56,597 nucleotides of DNA from positions 1 to 56,597 of the forward strand of contig CAIVQO010000005.1 of assembly GCA_903908065.1 (NCBI GenBank), in the 5' to 3' direction. The stretch's first letter is position 1. Every line of letters starts with the position of its first letter. The notes under the pieces were generated by a model that saw only the letters and a list, made by a program, of their open reading frames with translations, ran no database searches and was not told the DNA's origin. Positions 40,767 through 50,338 of this stretch are shown piece by piece. The position numbers and the translations under genes are program-made. The stretch comes from an uncultured beta proteobacterium. GTDB taxonomy: Bacteria; Pseudomonadota; Gammaproteobacteria; Burkholderiales; Rhodocyclaceae.

Positions 40767-42278
40767 ATGACCACGGCAAGCGCAGTTGGCATCCAGTTCC
40801 CCTCAGCCAGCGATGGTTCGCGCGGCAGTTCGCAGGCCGGCACCCGCATCGTTGCGGCGGCCCTGCATCCGCTCGATCCGGCGCTGGCCGAGCAGGTGCT
40901 TGCCGAGCGGCAGTGGCGGCGCAATTACCCGAACCACATCCGTGCCCTGGTGCGCCATGCCCTGCCCGATCCCGAGTTGGCCGTTGCCAGCGCGCGCGCC
41001 GGCCTCGACTGCGCCTGGGATACCCTGCATTGGGCCGATGACGACGGCCGCCGGCCGTTGGGCGAGGCCTGGCGCGCGCTGCGCACGCCGCCGCTGCACA
41101 CCCTGCGCGCGGCCGGGCAGGGCAATCCGCGGCCGCGCGCCTGCCAGATTCCCTATCGCGGGCAGCTGCTGGAAGACGATGCCCTGTTGCGCCAGGCCGA
41201 CGACTGGGAGCGGCGCCACATCATTGAACCCAGCGCGGCGGCGGCATTGCGCCGTTGCGTGGCGAATCCGGAGTGGTTCGACCTGGCGGATCGCACCATC
41301 GTCCTGCTCGGCGCCGGCGCCGAGGTTGGGCCGCTCAACATGCTGGCGTATTGGCGCGCGAATGTGGTCGCCGTCGATCGCGCCATGCCGCAGGTGTGGC
41401 TGCGCGCCTTCGCCAACGTGGTGTCGGGCAATGCCACGCTGCTGGCGCCGCTGAATGGCATGCCGGGGAAAGATGCCGACGCCGACCTGGCCCGCGCAGG
41501 CGTCGATCTGCTGAGCGATGCGCCGCGCCTGGCGGAATGGCTGGCCGGCTTCAACCGGCCGCTCGACCTGCTGTCGCTGGCTTATGCCGACGGCGAGCGC
41601 CATCTGCGCATCGCCCTGGCGATGGACTGGATTGCGCGCGCGGTGCTCGACGCCAATCCGGCCAGCACGCTGTCCTGGCTGGCGACGCCGACCGACGCCT
41701 TTGTCATGCCGGCCCACGTGGCGCGCGCGTCGATGCGCGCCTACGATAGCCGCTCGCTGCTGCCGCGCCTGTTGCGGCCGACGCTCGCCGCCGCCTGGCA
41801 ATGCTTCCACCCCAATGTCGAGGAACTGCATGCCGGGCCGCAGGGCCGCGAGTACGCCCTGGCCGACAGCCTGGTGGTACAGCAGGGGCCGAATTACGCG
41901 TTGGCCAAGCGTGTGCAACAGTGGCGCGCGGTCGAGGCGCGTGCGCGCGGCCACCGCGTTTCGCTCAACATCGCCCCGGCCACCACCACCGCCTCGGTGA
42001 CGGCCAATCCGATCCTCGCCGCCGCCTATGCCGGCGCCCACAGGTTCGGCATCGAAGTGTTCGAGCCGGAAACCACGCGGGCGCTGATGGCGGCCCTGTG
42101 GGTGCATGACCTGCGCTGCGATGCGTCGGCCGCCAATCCGCAGACGCCGCTCGCCCATCCCTGGGAACTGTTCACCGACAATGCCTGCCACGGCGGCTTC
42201 TGGGCCTGTCCCTACCTGCCGCGCACGGCGCTGCCCTTCGCTGCCGCGATGGGCTGGGCCGCGGGCAAGCTGAGCTAA
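40767..42278 (+). CDS. Large protein of unknown function with Rossmann-like motif
   Basis: 503 residues, no signal peptide. Around residue 175 IVLLGAGAEVGPLNMLAYW looks like a nucleotide-binding GxGxxxG loop following a beta strand, and NVVAVDRAMP could be the second strand ending in Asp, as in Rossmann enzymes or methyltransferases. Other features are HIIEPSAAAALRRC and a C-terminal HPWELFTDNACHGGFWACPYLPR. I do not recognise the family. The start ATG lies 65 bases from the divergent rlhA start. Confidence 0.75.
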   Translation: MTTASAVGIQFPSASDGSRGSSQAGTRIVAAALHPLDPALAEQVLAERQWRRNYPNHIRALVRHALPDPELAVASARAGLDCAWDTLHWADDDGRRPLGEAWRALRTPPLHTLRAAGQGNPRPRACQIPYRGQLLEDDALLRQADDWERRHIIEPSAAAALRRCVANPEWFDLADRTIVLLGAGAEVGPLNMLAYWRANVVAVDRAMPQVWLRAFANVVSGNATLLAPLNGMPGKDADADLARAGVDLLSDAPRLAEWLAGFNRPLDLLSLAYADGERHLRIALAMDWIARAVLDANPASTLSWLATPTDAFVMPAHVARASMRAYDSRSLLPRLLRPTLAAAWQCFHPNVEELHAGPQGREYALADSLVVQQGPNYALAKRVQQWRAVEARARGHRVSLNIAPATTTASVTANPILAAAYAGAHRFGIEVFEPETTRALMAALWVHDLRCDASAANPQTPLAHPWELFTDNACHGGFWACPYLPRTALPFAAAMGWAAGKLS

Positions 42279-42280
42279 CC

Positions 42281-42772
42281 GTGCGTGCCGCGCCCTGGCT
42301 CCTTGCCGTCATGCTCTTGGCTGCTTGCGCCGGGGTCCCGGTCGAGCCGCCGCGCATCGAGCGCCTGAGTGCCGAGCAACTGGAAGCGCGCGTGCCGACT
42401 CCCGCGGCGGCCTTGCCGCTGGAGCAGGTTGTCGCGCTCTCCAAGCAGGGCGTGGCGGCCGCTGAGATCGTCGAGCGCATCAAGTCCTCGGCATCGCGCT
42501 ATCGGCTGTCGGCAACCCAGCTGGTCGAACTGGCGCGCGAGGGCGTGGCGCTGGCGGTGCTGGACCACTTGGTGGCTGCGGAGCGCCAGCGCATCTTCGA
42601 GGAGCTGGCGGCCGACGCCAACCAGCGCGACCAGGCCTGCCGCGAACGCATTGCGCAGGAGGTGCAGGCCTGCCGCAGCCAGTACATGGGGCCGCTGCTG
42701 GTGCCCGGTCCGTATCCGATGTTCAACTGCTTTCCACTTGGCCCCGGCTCGCCGTATTGGCGTTGCATGTGA
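42281..42772 (+). CDS. Small lipoprotein of unknown function
   Basis: 163 residues, GTG start two bases after the preceding stop. A lipobox is clear: LLAVMLLAAC, with Cys17 as the lipidated residue. The mature part has a helical segment (LPLEQVVALSKQGVAAAEIVERIK, then LSATQLVELAREGVALAVLDHLV) that contains two similar short repeats of the kind V-x-L-(S/A)-(K/R)-(Q/E)-G-V, and a Pro/Gly-rich end with three cysteines. It probably sits at the outer membrane. Confidence 0.75.
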   Translation: MRAAPWLLAVMLLAACAGVPVEPPRIERLSAEQLEARVPTPAAALPLEQVVALSKQGVAAAEIVERIKSSASRYRLSATQLVELAREGVALAVLDHLVAAERQRIFEELAADANQRDQACRERIAQEVQACRSQYMGPLLVPGPYPMFNCFPLGPGSPYWRCM

Positions 42773-42792
42773 GCCGCACACAGGAATCGACC

Positions 42793-43167
42793 ATGAAACG
42801 CATCGCCCTGATCCTTGCCTTGCTTGCCCCTGCCATCGTCTCGGCCGCACCGCCGCCGGGGCACCCGTCGCCGCAACAGGCGCGCGACATGCTGATGCCG
42901 GACAAGCCGCCGTCGCCTGCCGAGTTGCCCAATCAGGGCAAGGTGATCAGCCACATCGACGCCAACGAATTCACCTACATCGAGGTCGAGCGCAAGGGCG
43001 GCAATGGCGCACGCGAGTGGATCGCGGCGCCGAAGATGGCGCTCAAGGTCGGCAGCACCATTCGTTATGAAGAGGGCTCGGTGATGACCGATTTCCACAG
43101 CAAGCTGTTGCAGCGGACCTTCGCCCGCGTGATGTTCGTCGGCTTCGTTGCCGTGGTGGGGGACTGA
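42793..43167 (+). CDS. Exported small beta-rich protein (NrfJ-like)
   Basis: 124 residues. Signal peptide MKRIALILALLAPAIVSA. The mature part GKVISHIDANEFTYIEVERKGG and EWIAAPKMALKVGSTIRY has the alternating pattern of a small OB-type barrel, as in proteins found next to periplasmic redox genes such as nrfJ. No redox genes are next to it. The ATG at 42793 has AGGA upstream. It is 20 bases after the lipoprotein gene, probably the same transcript. Confidence 0.72.
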   Translation: MKRIALILALLAPAIVSAAPPPGHPSPQQARDMLMPDKPPSPAELPNQGKVISHIDANEFTYIEVERKGGNGAREWIAAPKMALKVGSTIRYEEGSVMTDFHSKLLQRTFARVMFVGFVAVVGD

Positions 43168-44160
43168 TCAGCGGCGGATGCGCGTCGCTTCGAGCTCGGC
43201 CTCGCGCGAAACGCGAGCGGCAATGCCGTCGATACGCGTATCGAGGCGCAAGCCGGCCGGCTCCACCCGCTCACCGCCGTTGCTTGCGGCAAACACGCCG
43301 ATGCTGCCCGACGAGGCGAGCCAGGTGCCGCCGCCGAGGCCGAGCAGGGCGGCGATGAAGAGGCCGGCGATGCCGCTCCTGGCATGCCAGCCCGGCGGCC
43401 GCATCCCCGGTCTGCCAGGCCGCGCTCCTGCGCCGCTCTGTGCCTGTCCCGCCGCTTGCAGTCGATGCAGCGCGTGTTCTGCCGCTGCGCGCTCCTTGCC
43501 CGCCTGTGCCGCGGACTGCTCGGCGTCCGCTCGCGCTGCTCCGGCCTGGGTTGCCGAGACTTCCTGTTCGGCGCGACGGCGTGCTTCCCGTGCGGCTTCC
43601 TGTTCCGCCGCCAGGCTGGCGAGTGCCGCAGCCTCGGCGATCTGTTCGGCGCGTGCGGTTTCGGCCGCCAGTGCGGCGGCGTGCTGCTCGGCGGCGAGTC
43701 GCTCCTGGGCCAGTTGCGCGAGTTCCTGTTCGGCTTTCGCGCGCGCCCGGCTGAGCATGGCCAATTCCACGGCGGCGAATTCGCGGCGCTGGGCATTGAT
43801 TTTGGCCTGCTGCTCGGCGTCGATGCGGTGGCGCAGGGCGATTTCGGCGCTGCGCTCGGCATTGGCCTGCTGCACCAGGGCGGCTTCGGCCCGCGCATCG
43901 GCTTCGGCCCGCCGCAGCGCCTGGTCTGCCGCGAGTTCTTCCGCCTGCTGACGCCGCACCGCCGCGGCCGTACGCTCCGTGGCGACGAACTGGCGACGCT
44001 GCGCCTGGGAGCAGGCCTGGTCGTTTGCTGCGGCGCCGACCAAGGCCACGGCCGCAGCATTCCGGTCGGCCACGACAGCATCGCCGTCGTCCGCTGCGGC
44101 CGGCGCGGCATTCCCCTGCGCGGTCCTGACCCGCAGCTGATCGAGCAAGGCCGTGCTCAA
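43168..44160 (-). CDS. Ala-rich coiled-coil protein with one membrane segment; 5' end uncertain
   Basis: About 330 residues as read from TTG at 44160. Residues 50-230 are almost entirely Ala/Glu/Arg/Gln coiled coil, and a single helix GIAGLFIAALLGLGGGTWLA follows near residue 270. The start is doubtful. The codons before TTG read VALLFILSTALL, a hydrophobic N-terminus with no start codon, while an ATG 40 bases up (METG) is out of frame by one base at a GGGG run. One more G would give a continuous METGVALLFILS start. The gene's stop abuts the convergent gene at 43167. Confidence 0.6.
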   Translation of the reverse strand: MSTALLDQLRVRTAQGNAAPAAADDGDAVVADRNAAAVALVGAAANDQACSQAQRRQFVATERTAAAVRRQQAEELAADQALRRAEADARAEAALVQQANAERSAEIALRHRIDAEQQAKINAQRREFAAVELAMLSRARAKAEQELAQLAQERLAAEQHAAALAAETARAEQIAEAAALASLAAEQEAAREARRRAEQEVSATQAGAARADAEQSAAQAGKERAAAEHALHRLQAAGQAQSGAGARPGRPGMRPPGWHARSGIAGLFIAALLGLGGGTWLASSGSIGVFAASNGGERVEPAGLRLDTRIDGIAARVSREAELEATRIRR

Positions 44161-44292
44161 AATAAAGAGAAGAGCAACCCCGTTTCCATTTTGCTAGCTT
44201 AGCTGCCTGGCTGGTCCGGGCGTCGCCGGAAAAGCCACGAGGAAACCGCCTACACCTGGTTTATCGGCGCATGGGGCGTTGGCTGCCGGGGG
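44161..44292. other. Spacer with possible missing 5' codons of the coiled-coil gene
   Basis: 132 bases. The part next to 44160 carries the METG start and GGGG run described for the coiled-coil gene (ATG at 44190-44188). The rest lies after the HD gene stop and shows no clear terminator or gene. Confidence 0.4.
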
Positions 44293-45198
44293 TCAGGTCA
44301 CGTCCAACGCCTGCTCGATGATGCCGCCTCGCTTGAGCCGGGACAGGCGCTGATCCCTGTCTTCCTGGAGGATAGTATCGAGGTAGGCTATGTTGCGGTC
44401 GACCAGTTCGAGGTAATGATTGCGAGGCTCGCCGTTCACAGCCTCGAAGTGCTTTACCAGGTAGTCGACGGTGCCGCCGAGGTGGTCGTAAAGGCGTCCA
44501 CGCGTGATCTGGTAAAAGGACTTGGTCTTTTCCAGGAGGTCGTGCAGGTCTTTGAAGTCGCCGACACCGGCCTCGCGGAATTCGTAGTAGAGGAACAGGA
44601 GCCGTTCCAGGTATTCGCGGCTGGACATTTGCCCAACGATGTCTGCGGTTGCCGCGACCCGGGCGGAGAGTTCCGACTCGGCCGAAGCGCAGGTCCATTC
44701 ACCGGGCGGGGCGCGGTGGTCGGTGGCAAGGACGGCGTCCACGATCCAGCGCCGTAGCTCGCCATCGATTGCGGCCAAGCCGTGTTCGACGAAGGCAACG
44801 CTGCGTCGCACGTGCTCGACGGTGAACTGCGCTCCGGTGCCGCCATTTTCGGTGGTGGCCTTCAGATAGCCGGAATCGTGGAACAACGCGCCGAGTATCG
44901 CGGCGTCGATGGTGCGCGGATGCAGTTTGACTCCGGCCAGGTGCAGTCCGTGCAGCAGGCGCGATGCGCAGATGGTGACTTCGAGGGTGTGGCAGCGATT
45001 GTGATAGGGCGCCTGCAGCGCCTGGCAGCCCGGCAAGCGGCCCTCGAAAGCCAGCTCGATTAGGCCGAAGCCGAGTTGGATCGCGGCTGGCGAATGCGAG
45101 GGTGCAATACTCCGGATGGTGCTGATGGTCTCGTGCAGAGTGGCCTGGTAGTCGCAGGGGATTCCGATGATTGCGAACTGGCTTTTGTCGGCGGTCAT
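44293..45198 (-). CDS. HD-domain phosphohydrolase
   Basis: 301 residues from the ATG at 45198; an upstream ATG at 45255 would add 19 residues. Metal-binding HD motifs are clear: PYHNRCHTLEV, then GALFHDSGYL with the HD pair, and ATDHRAP. The YHNxxH signature is like that of cyclic-nucleotide phosphodiesterases rather than of most bacterial HD proteins, so it may cleave a cyclic nucleotide or another phosphoester. Window context includes an adenylate cyclase 34 kb away; a functional link is only a possibility. Confidence 0.8.
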   Translation of the reverse strand: MTADKSQFAIIGIPCDYQATLHETISTIRSIAPSHSPAAIQLGFGLIELAFEGRLPGCQALQAPYHNRCHTLEVTICASRLLHGLHLAGVKLHPRTIDAAILGALFHDSGYLKATTENGGTGAQFTVEHVRRSVAFVEHGLAAIDGELRRWIVDAVLATDHRAPPGEWTCASAESELSARVAATADIVGQMSSREYLERLLFLYYEFREAGVGDFKDLHDLLEKTKSFYQITRGRLYDHLGGTVDYLVKHFEAVNGEPRNHYLELVDRNIAYLDTILQEDRDQRLSRLKRGGIIEQALDVT

Positions 45199-45601
45199 GG
45201 ATTTACTGGCTTCCGGAAAAAAGACATGGTCATTGCGTGCCCGTGCGTATGCCACACGTGATTCCTGGCAACGGCCGCTCAGGCTCCGGTGTGCGACGAC
45301 GAACTGAAAGCGGTTGCGTCAGGCGCGGCTGGGCAACCAAGCAAATTTCGCTCCCGAGAAAAACGCATTGTCCGCAGTTGCAGGTCTTCGCCCGTGGGCG
45401 CTGCCGGCCGTTGGCGGCAGGCTGGCGTGGCGCGGGATTCGTCGCCCGGGCGGGTGCCGGAACGGCACCGCATTGCTTGAATGTTCGACTATTTACGGTC
45501 GTGGCAGTTATGGAAATTGGGAATTCTCATTCCGGACGCCGGGAAACGGATCGTCGGCAGAATGCATGCACCGACCTGCGCGGTGCGCCCATCACCGAAA
45601 G
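45199..45601. other. Gene-free spacer
   Basis: About 400 bases with no gene I trust. TTGAAT near 45477 and TATTTA near 45491 are too close together for a standard promoter. GGAATTCTCATTCC (45520-45533) is a near-palindrome. The short open frames here lack ribosome sites and family features. Confidence 0.4.
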
Positions 45602-46015
45602 CTAGCCGGTCACGGTGACCACCACGCGCCGGGAGTGGGCGCCGGTGCGATGCTCCCAGAGGTAGATACCCTGCCAGGTACCGAGCAGCAGGCGGCCAGC
45701 GCTGACCGGAACGCTGACCGAGGTGCCGGTGAGCACGCTGCGCGCATGGGCCGCCATGTCGTCGGCGCCCTCGTCGTCGTGGCGATAGGCCGGGTCGCCG
45801 TCCGGCGCCCAGCGCTGCGCCAGGGTTTCCAGATCCCGGCGCACGGCGGGATCGGCGTTCTCGGTGATCAGCAACGAACAGCTGGTGTGCTGCACGAAAA
45901 CATGAACGACGCCTGTGTCGACACCGGAAGTGGCAACGATGCGCGCCACGTCGGCAGTGATTTCGAGGCTGCCACGGCCGCGGGTGCGGATGTCGAGGAT
46001 TGCCTGGTAAGCCAT
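45602..46015 (-). CDS. yjbQ: YjbQ/UPF0047 family protein
   Basis: 137 residues, the usual length. Conserved segments VQHTSCSLLITENADP, YRHDDEGADDMAAHARS, GRLLLGTWQGIYLWEHR and SRRVVVTVTG identify the family, whose His and Asp residues bind a metal. E. coli YjbQ has weak thiamine phosphate synthase activity; the true role is unsettled. It lies 38 bases after the exported protein gene, with repeat copy 11 between. Confidence 0.92.
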   Translation of the reverse strand: MAYQAILDIRTRGRGSLEITADVARIVATSGVDTGVVHVFVQHTSCSLLITENADPAVRRDLETLAQRWAPDGDPAYRHDDEGADDMAAHARSVLTGTSVSVPVSAGRLLLGTWQGIYLWEHRTGAHSRRVVVTVTG

Positions 46016-46030
46016 GGATCGACCTCGCAG

Positions 46031-46054
46031 CGCCGTGTCGTCAGCGCCGACTTT
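46031..46054 (-). repeat. Dispersed 25-bp repeat, copy 11 (at a stop codon)
   Basis: On the minus strand AAAGTCGGCGCTGAC then GACACGGCG. It overlaps the TAA stop of the exported protein gene at 46054. Confidence 0.8.
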
Positions 46055-46728
46055 TACTTGCCCAAGGGCGCCCGCAGGCGGGCGAAATCGGCGGGCGCCA
46101 CGTATTGCAAGACTTCCTTGCCCTTGCGGTCCAGCACCACGTCCAGCCCCTTTTCCGGATAGAGGAAGTGCTCCAGGGTTTCGCCTTGCGGAATGCGCTC
46201 CGCAGGCGTGCCGAAGCGTTGCAGGATGATCGCTTCATCGAGGCTGGCGGCCGGGATAAAGACCAGGGTGGCCAGGGGCATGGTTTCCGCGCGCAGCCGG
46301 TCGGCGTCGCCAAGGATGAACTTGCGGATGCCGGTTTCCAGGTGGTCGGTCTTGGCCGCCCGCTCGCGCATGGCTTCCAACTCGGCCTGGCTGGCGGCGA
46401 TGCTGAGTACCAGCTTGCCGCTCAGGGGGCCGATCGAGACGCTTTCGAAATAGGCTTCCAGCGTCAGCGGCTTGTCTTGCGGCGCCAGCAGGGCGAGTTT
46501 GAGGACCTCGGGAAAGGCACGCTGCGCATCGGCCAGGGTACTCGGCTTCGTACCGCCGAGTGTGAGGCCGAACACGCGCGACACGCCGGCGGCCGGCAGC
46601 TGGATCTGCCACGGCATGCCGTGGGTGATCGGCTGCGGCGCCTCCTGGCGCTGCGGCAACAGCAGGGGCGCCGCCAGCACGGCGACCAGCAGCGCGGTGA
46701 CGCCAGCGGCGATTTTCAGGCGCGACAT
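46054..46728 (-). CDS. Exported or membrane-anchored protein of unknown function
   Basis: 224 residues. N-terminal hydrophobic segment after MSRLK (IAAGVTALLVAVLAAPLLL) acts as signal anchor or signal peptide. The rest is soluble alpha/beta (VFGLTLGGTKPSTLADAQRAF, GKLVLSIAASQAELEAM, GLDVVLDRKGKEVLQYV). No family recognised. It follows ettA by 17 bases, so it is probably co-transcribed. Confidence 0.7.
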   Translation of the reverse strand: MSRLKIAAGVTALLVAVLAAPLLLPQRQEAPQPITHGMPWQIQLPAAGVSRVFGLTLGGTKPSTLADAQRAFPEVLKLALLAPQDKPLTLEAYFESVSIGPLSGKLVLSIAASQAELEAMRERAAKTDHLETGIRKFILGDADRLRAETMPLATLVFIPAASLDEAIILQRFGTPAERIPQGETLEHFLYPEKGLDVVLDRKGKEVLQYVAPADFARLRAPLGK

Positions 46729-46745
46729 GGCAGCAAATTCGGCGC

Positions 46746-48410
<1,665 letters not shown>

Positions 48411-48413
48411 GTT

Positions 48414-48731
48414 TCAGAATCCAGTGAAAAGAAAATCAAGTGCGGCGAGGATCTCGTCGCGTTGCGGGGAAAGGTTGGCGACAGGCTTCTTCAGCAGACT
48501 GCGTGGTACGGTGGCGATGTCCTGCACGCGAACCAGATACTGCTTGCCGGCTATCGTGACCAGTGGGTTCAGACGCACGACGGCGACGATGGATTTGTCG
48601 GCTTTCAGTCGCAGTGGCGCGACAACGTGGTTTTCGATCGCGTCGAGCAGGTCGCTTTGCAGCGCCACGACATAGGGAATCCGGGCTCTGGTCGTCGGGT
48701 CTGCATTGGCATAGACATCAAACTGGCTCAT
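48414..48731 (-). CDS. ccdB: CcdB-family toxin
   Basis: 105 residues. QFDVYANADPTTRARIPYVVALQSDLLD, PLVTIAGKQYLVRVQDIATVP and the C-terminal LDFLFTGF are the CcdB layout. F-plasmid CcdB ends in FWGI, and Trp and Gly there poison gyrase; here the Trp position is Thr, so toxicity may be weaker or altered. The start overlaps ccdA by ATGA, as is usual. Confidence 0.88.
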   Translation of the reverse strand: MSQFDVYANADPTTRARIPYVVALQSDLLDAIENHVVAPLRLKADKSIVAVVRLNPLVTIAGKQYLVRVQDIATVPRSLLKKPVANLSPQRDEILAALDFLFTGF

Positions 48732-48964
48732 CGACAGAAATCGCGGTAGCGGTCGCTGAACAGTCCGTGTTCCGCAATCTCGCGGTTGTAGGCCTCGATC
48801 GCGGCCTTGTTCTGCTCCAGCCATTCGGCCTCGCGGCGCTTCTTCAGCTCGGCGGCAAGCGCGATTTCCAGGGTTTGCGAGAGGTTGATCTTGCGCGCGC
48901 GGGCCTCTTCAAGAAGGTCGGCGCGCACGGTCAGGTTGGCGGCTTTCTTGGTGACGCTGCTCAT
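48728..48964 (-). CDS. ccdA: CcdA-family antitoxin
   Basis: 78 residues. N-terminal ribbon-helix-helix DNA-binding part (KAANLTVRADLLEEARARKINLSQ) and a C-terminal toxin-binding tail ending AEHGLFSDRYRDF, similar to CcdA. It should repress its own promoter with CcdB. The ATG at 48964 matches the family N-terminus. Confidence 0.9.
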   Translation of the reverse strand: MSSVTKKAANLTVRADLLEEARARKINLSQTLEIALAAELKKRREAEWLEQNKAAIEAYNREIAEHGLFSDRYRDFCR

Positions 48965-48984
48965 GGGCTTCCCCGGTGGATGGA

Positions 48985-49021
48985 ATGCGCAAATCTTACG
49001 CGCATCGCTCATGCGCGTCAA
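48985..49021 (-). promoter_or_regulatory. ccdAB promoter and operator
   Basis: On the minus strand TTGACG (49021-49016), 17 bases, TAAGAT (48998-48993). Three copies of the half-site ATGCGC/GCGCAT lie over it: 48985-48990, 49000-49005 (inverted) and 49011-49016. They form two adjoining palindromes, the expected target of a ribbon-helix-helix antitoxin. Confidence 0.8.
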
Positions 49022-49086
49022 AGCCGGCGTGGCCCATCATTCATGGTAAAACGATACCAAACACGCTGTTAGGGGAGTGCTTCCGG

Positions 49087-50040
49087 ATGGGTCTGTTTTC
49101 CGCGCTGGAGCGCGTGCTGCGAAGTTCGCCGGCGCCGGATCGGGTCTTGGGCGCGGCGATCGCGCGCGCCGTCGAGCCGGTCGATCCCTTGCTGAAGACG
49201 GTCAGCGCCTACGAGCGCCGCCTGGCGCCTGCCGTGGCAGCGGCCCTGGCGCATTGCGAGCAGGTGGCGGCGGCAATCCCTGGCCCCCACGACATCCATG
49301 CCCAGGCCTTTGCCACGGACCCGGTGGCGCACGCTCTGTTCGGTGCCGCCGCCGACATCGGCGAGATGCTGGGCCGTAGCCGCGAGCTGCGCGACTTCCT
49401 CGCCGAACCGGCTGATGGCGACAGCGATGAATTCTTTGCCCTGCTTGGCATGCGTCGCCGCGAAAAGGCCGTGAGCGGCATGGCGCTTAAGGGGGGCGTG
49501 CTGCAGCAGGACGTGCCGCAGCGCCTGTTGTACTTTGCCGACCACACGCTGGGCGAAATCGGCGATGACGACGCCGATGCGCGCCAGCGGATTGCCCTGG
49601 CCGCCTTCGACAGCCTGGCACGCGGCTTTGCAGCCTGCGTCGCCGACCTGCGCCAGCAGCAGCTCGATGCCCGCACCGCCCTGCAGGTCGAGCGCGCCCG
49701 TAACGGTCGCACGGAACGGCGGCTAGAACTCGAAACGCGCCAGCGCGAGGCCATCGCCTCGCTGGCGCCCGAACGCCTGCTTGATGCCTATGCCGACTGG
49801 CTGGCGGCGCCGCAGTTGCGCGTGTATCTCAAGCCGGATGAGGTCCGCATCGATCGCATGGGCGTGATCCTGCCGGATGGCGATGGCGATGGCGATGCCG
49901 AGGGCACGCTGCTGAACCTGCCGGAACTGGTCGGCCGCGACCGCCGCCAATGGACGGTGCTGTTGGCGCGCATCCGGCGCGAGGATGCGCTGGAAGCCGT
50001 GCGGCGGCGCGACGAGGCGAATCGTTACATCCTGATCTGA
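49087..50040 (+). CDS. Hypothetical cytoplasmic protein
   Basis: 317 residues, mostly helical, with acidic patches (GEIGDDDADARQR, LPDGDGDGDAEGTLL). No signal or membrane segment. FSALERVLRSSPAPDRVLG at the start and RRQWTVLLARIRREDALEAV at the end are its clearest segments. No family recognised. The ATG follows GGGGAG by nine bases. It is divergent from ccdA, 122 bases apart. Confidence 0.75.
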   Translation: MGLFSALERVLRSSPAPDRVLGAAIARAVEPVDPLLKTVSAYERRLAPAVAAALAHCEQVAAAIPGPHDIHAQAFATDPVAHALFGAAADIGEMLGRSRELRDFLAEPADGDSDEFFALLGMRRREKAVSGMALKGGVLQQDVPQRLLYFADHTLGEIGDDDADARQRIALAAFDSLARGFAACVADLRQQQLDARTALQVERARNGRTERRLELETRQREAIASLAPERLLDAYADWLAAPQLRVYLKPDEVRIDRMGVILPDGDGDGDAEGTLLNLPELVGRDRRQWTVLLARIRREDALEAVRRRDEANRYILI

Positions 50041-50065
50041 CCCCGGCCGCACGGCATGCGGCGCG

Positions 50066-50338
50066 TCAGTCGCCGGTGTCGATGCTCATCACCAGCGCCC
50101 CCTCGGCGACGTGCTGGCCTTCCTCGACGAAGATCTCGACCACGGTGCCGGCGTGTGGGGTCTGGATGTCGAGCGCCACCTTGCCGGTTTCCAGGGTGAT
50201 CACGTTGTCATCGAAGTTAACTGTGTCGCCGGGCTTGACCAGGATTTCCCACACCGTGATGTCGCCCTGGGCGCAGTTGCCGCAGGTTTCCCAACACTCG
50301 GGGTAAATCGGAATGCGGATTTCCTTAAGCGCGCTCAT
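50066..50338 (-). CDS. Stand-alone lipoyl/biotinyl-domain protein with N-terminal Cys cluster
   Basis: 90 residues: one biotinyl/lipoyl barrel. The likely modified lysine is in TLETGKVALDIQTP near residue 52, with Gly in place of the usual Asp before it. GTVVEIFVEEGQHV is the second half of the barrel. Before the barrel, PECWETCGNCAQ gives a C-x3-C-x2-C cluster that ordinary lipoyl domains lack. It overlaps trhP by four bases, so the two are coupled. A carrier that works with the iron-sulfur protein TrhP is a possible reading. Confidence 0.82.
   Translation of the reverse strand: MSALKEIRIPIYPECWETCGNCAQGDITVWEILVKPGDTVNFDDNVITLETGKVALDIQTPHAGTVVEIFVEEGQHVAEGALVMSIDTGD

Noticed and set aside
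42385-42415. GTGCCGACTCCCGCGGCGG as a minus-strand repeat copy
   Set aside because: Too few matches outside the GCCGACT block.
45171-45605. Open frame over the spacer between the HD and yjbQ genes
   Set aside because: No ribosome site, low-complexity Arg/Gly-rich product, and overlap with the 5' end of the HD gene.
49100-49150. AAGTTCGCCGGCGCCGGATC as a further repeat copy
   Set aside because: It matches only the central GC-rich bases and encodes a unique protein segment.
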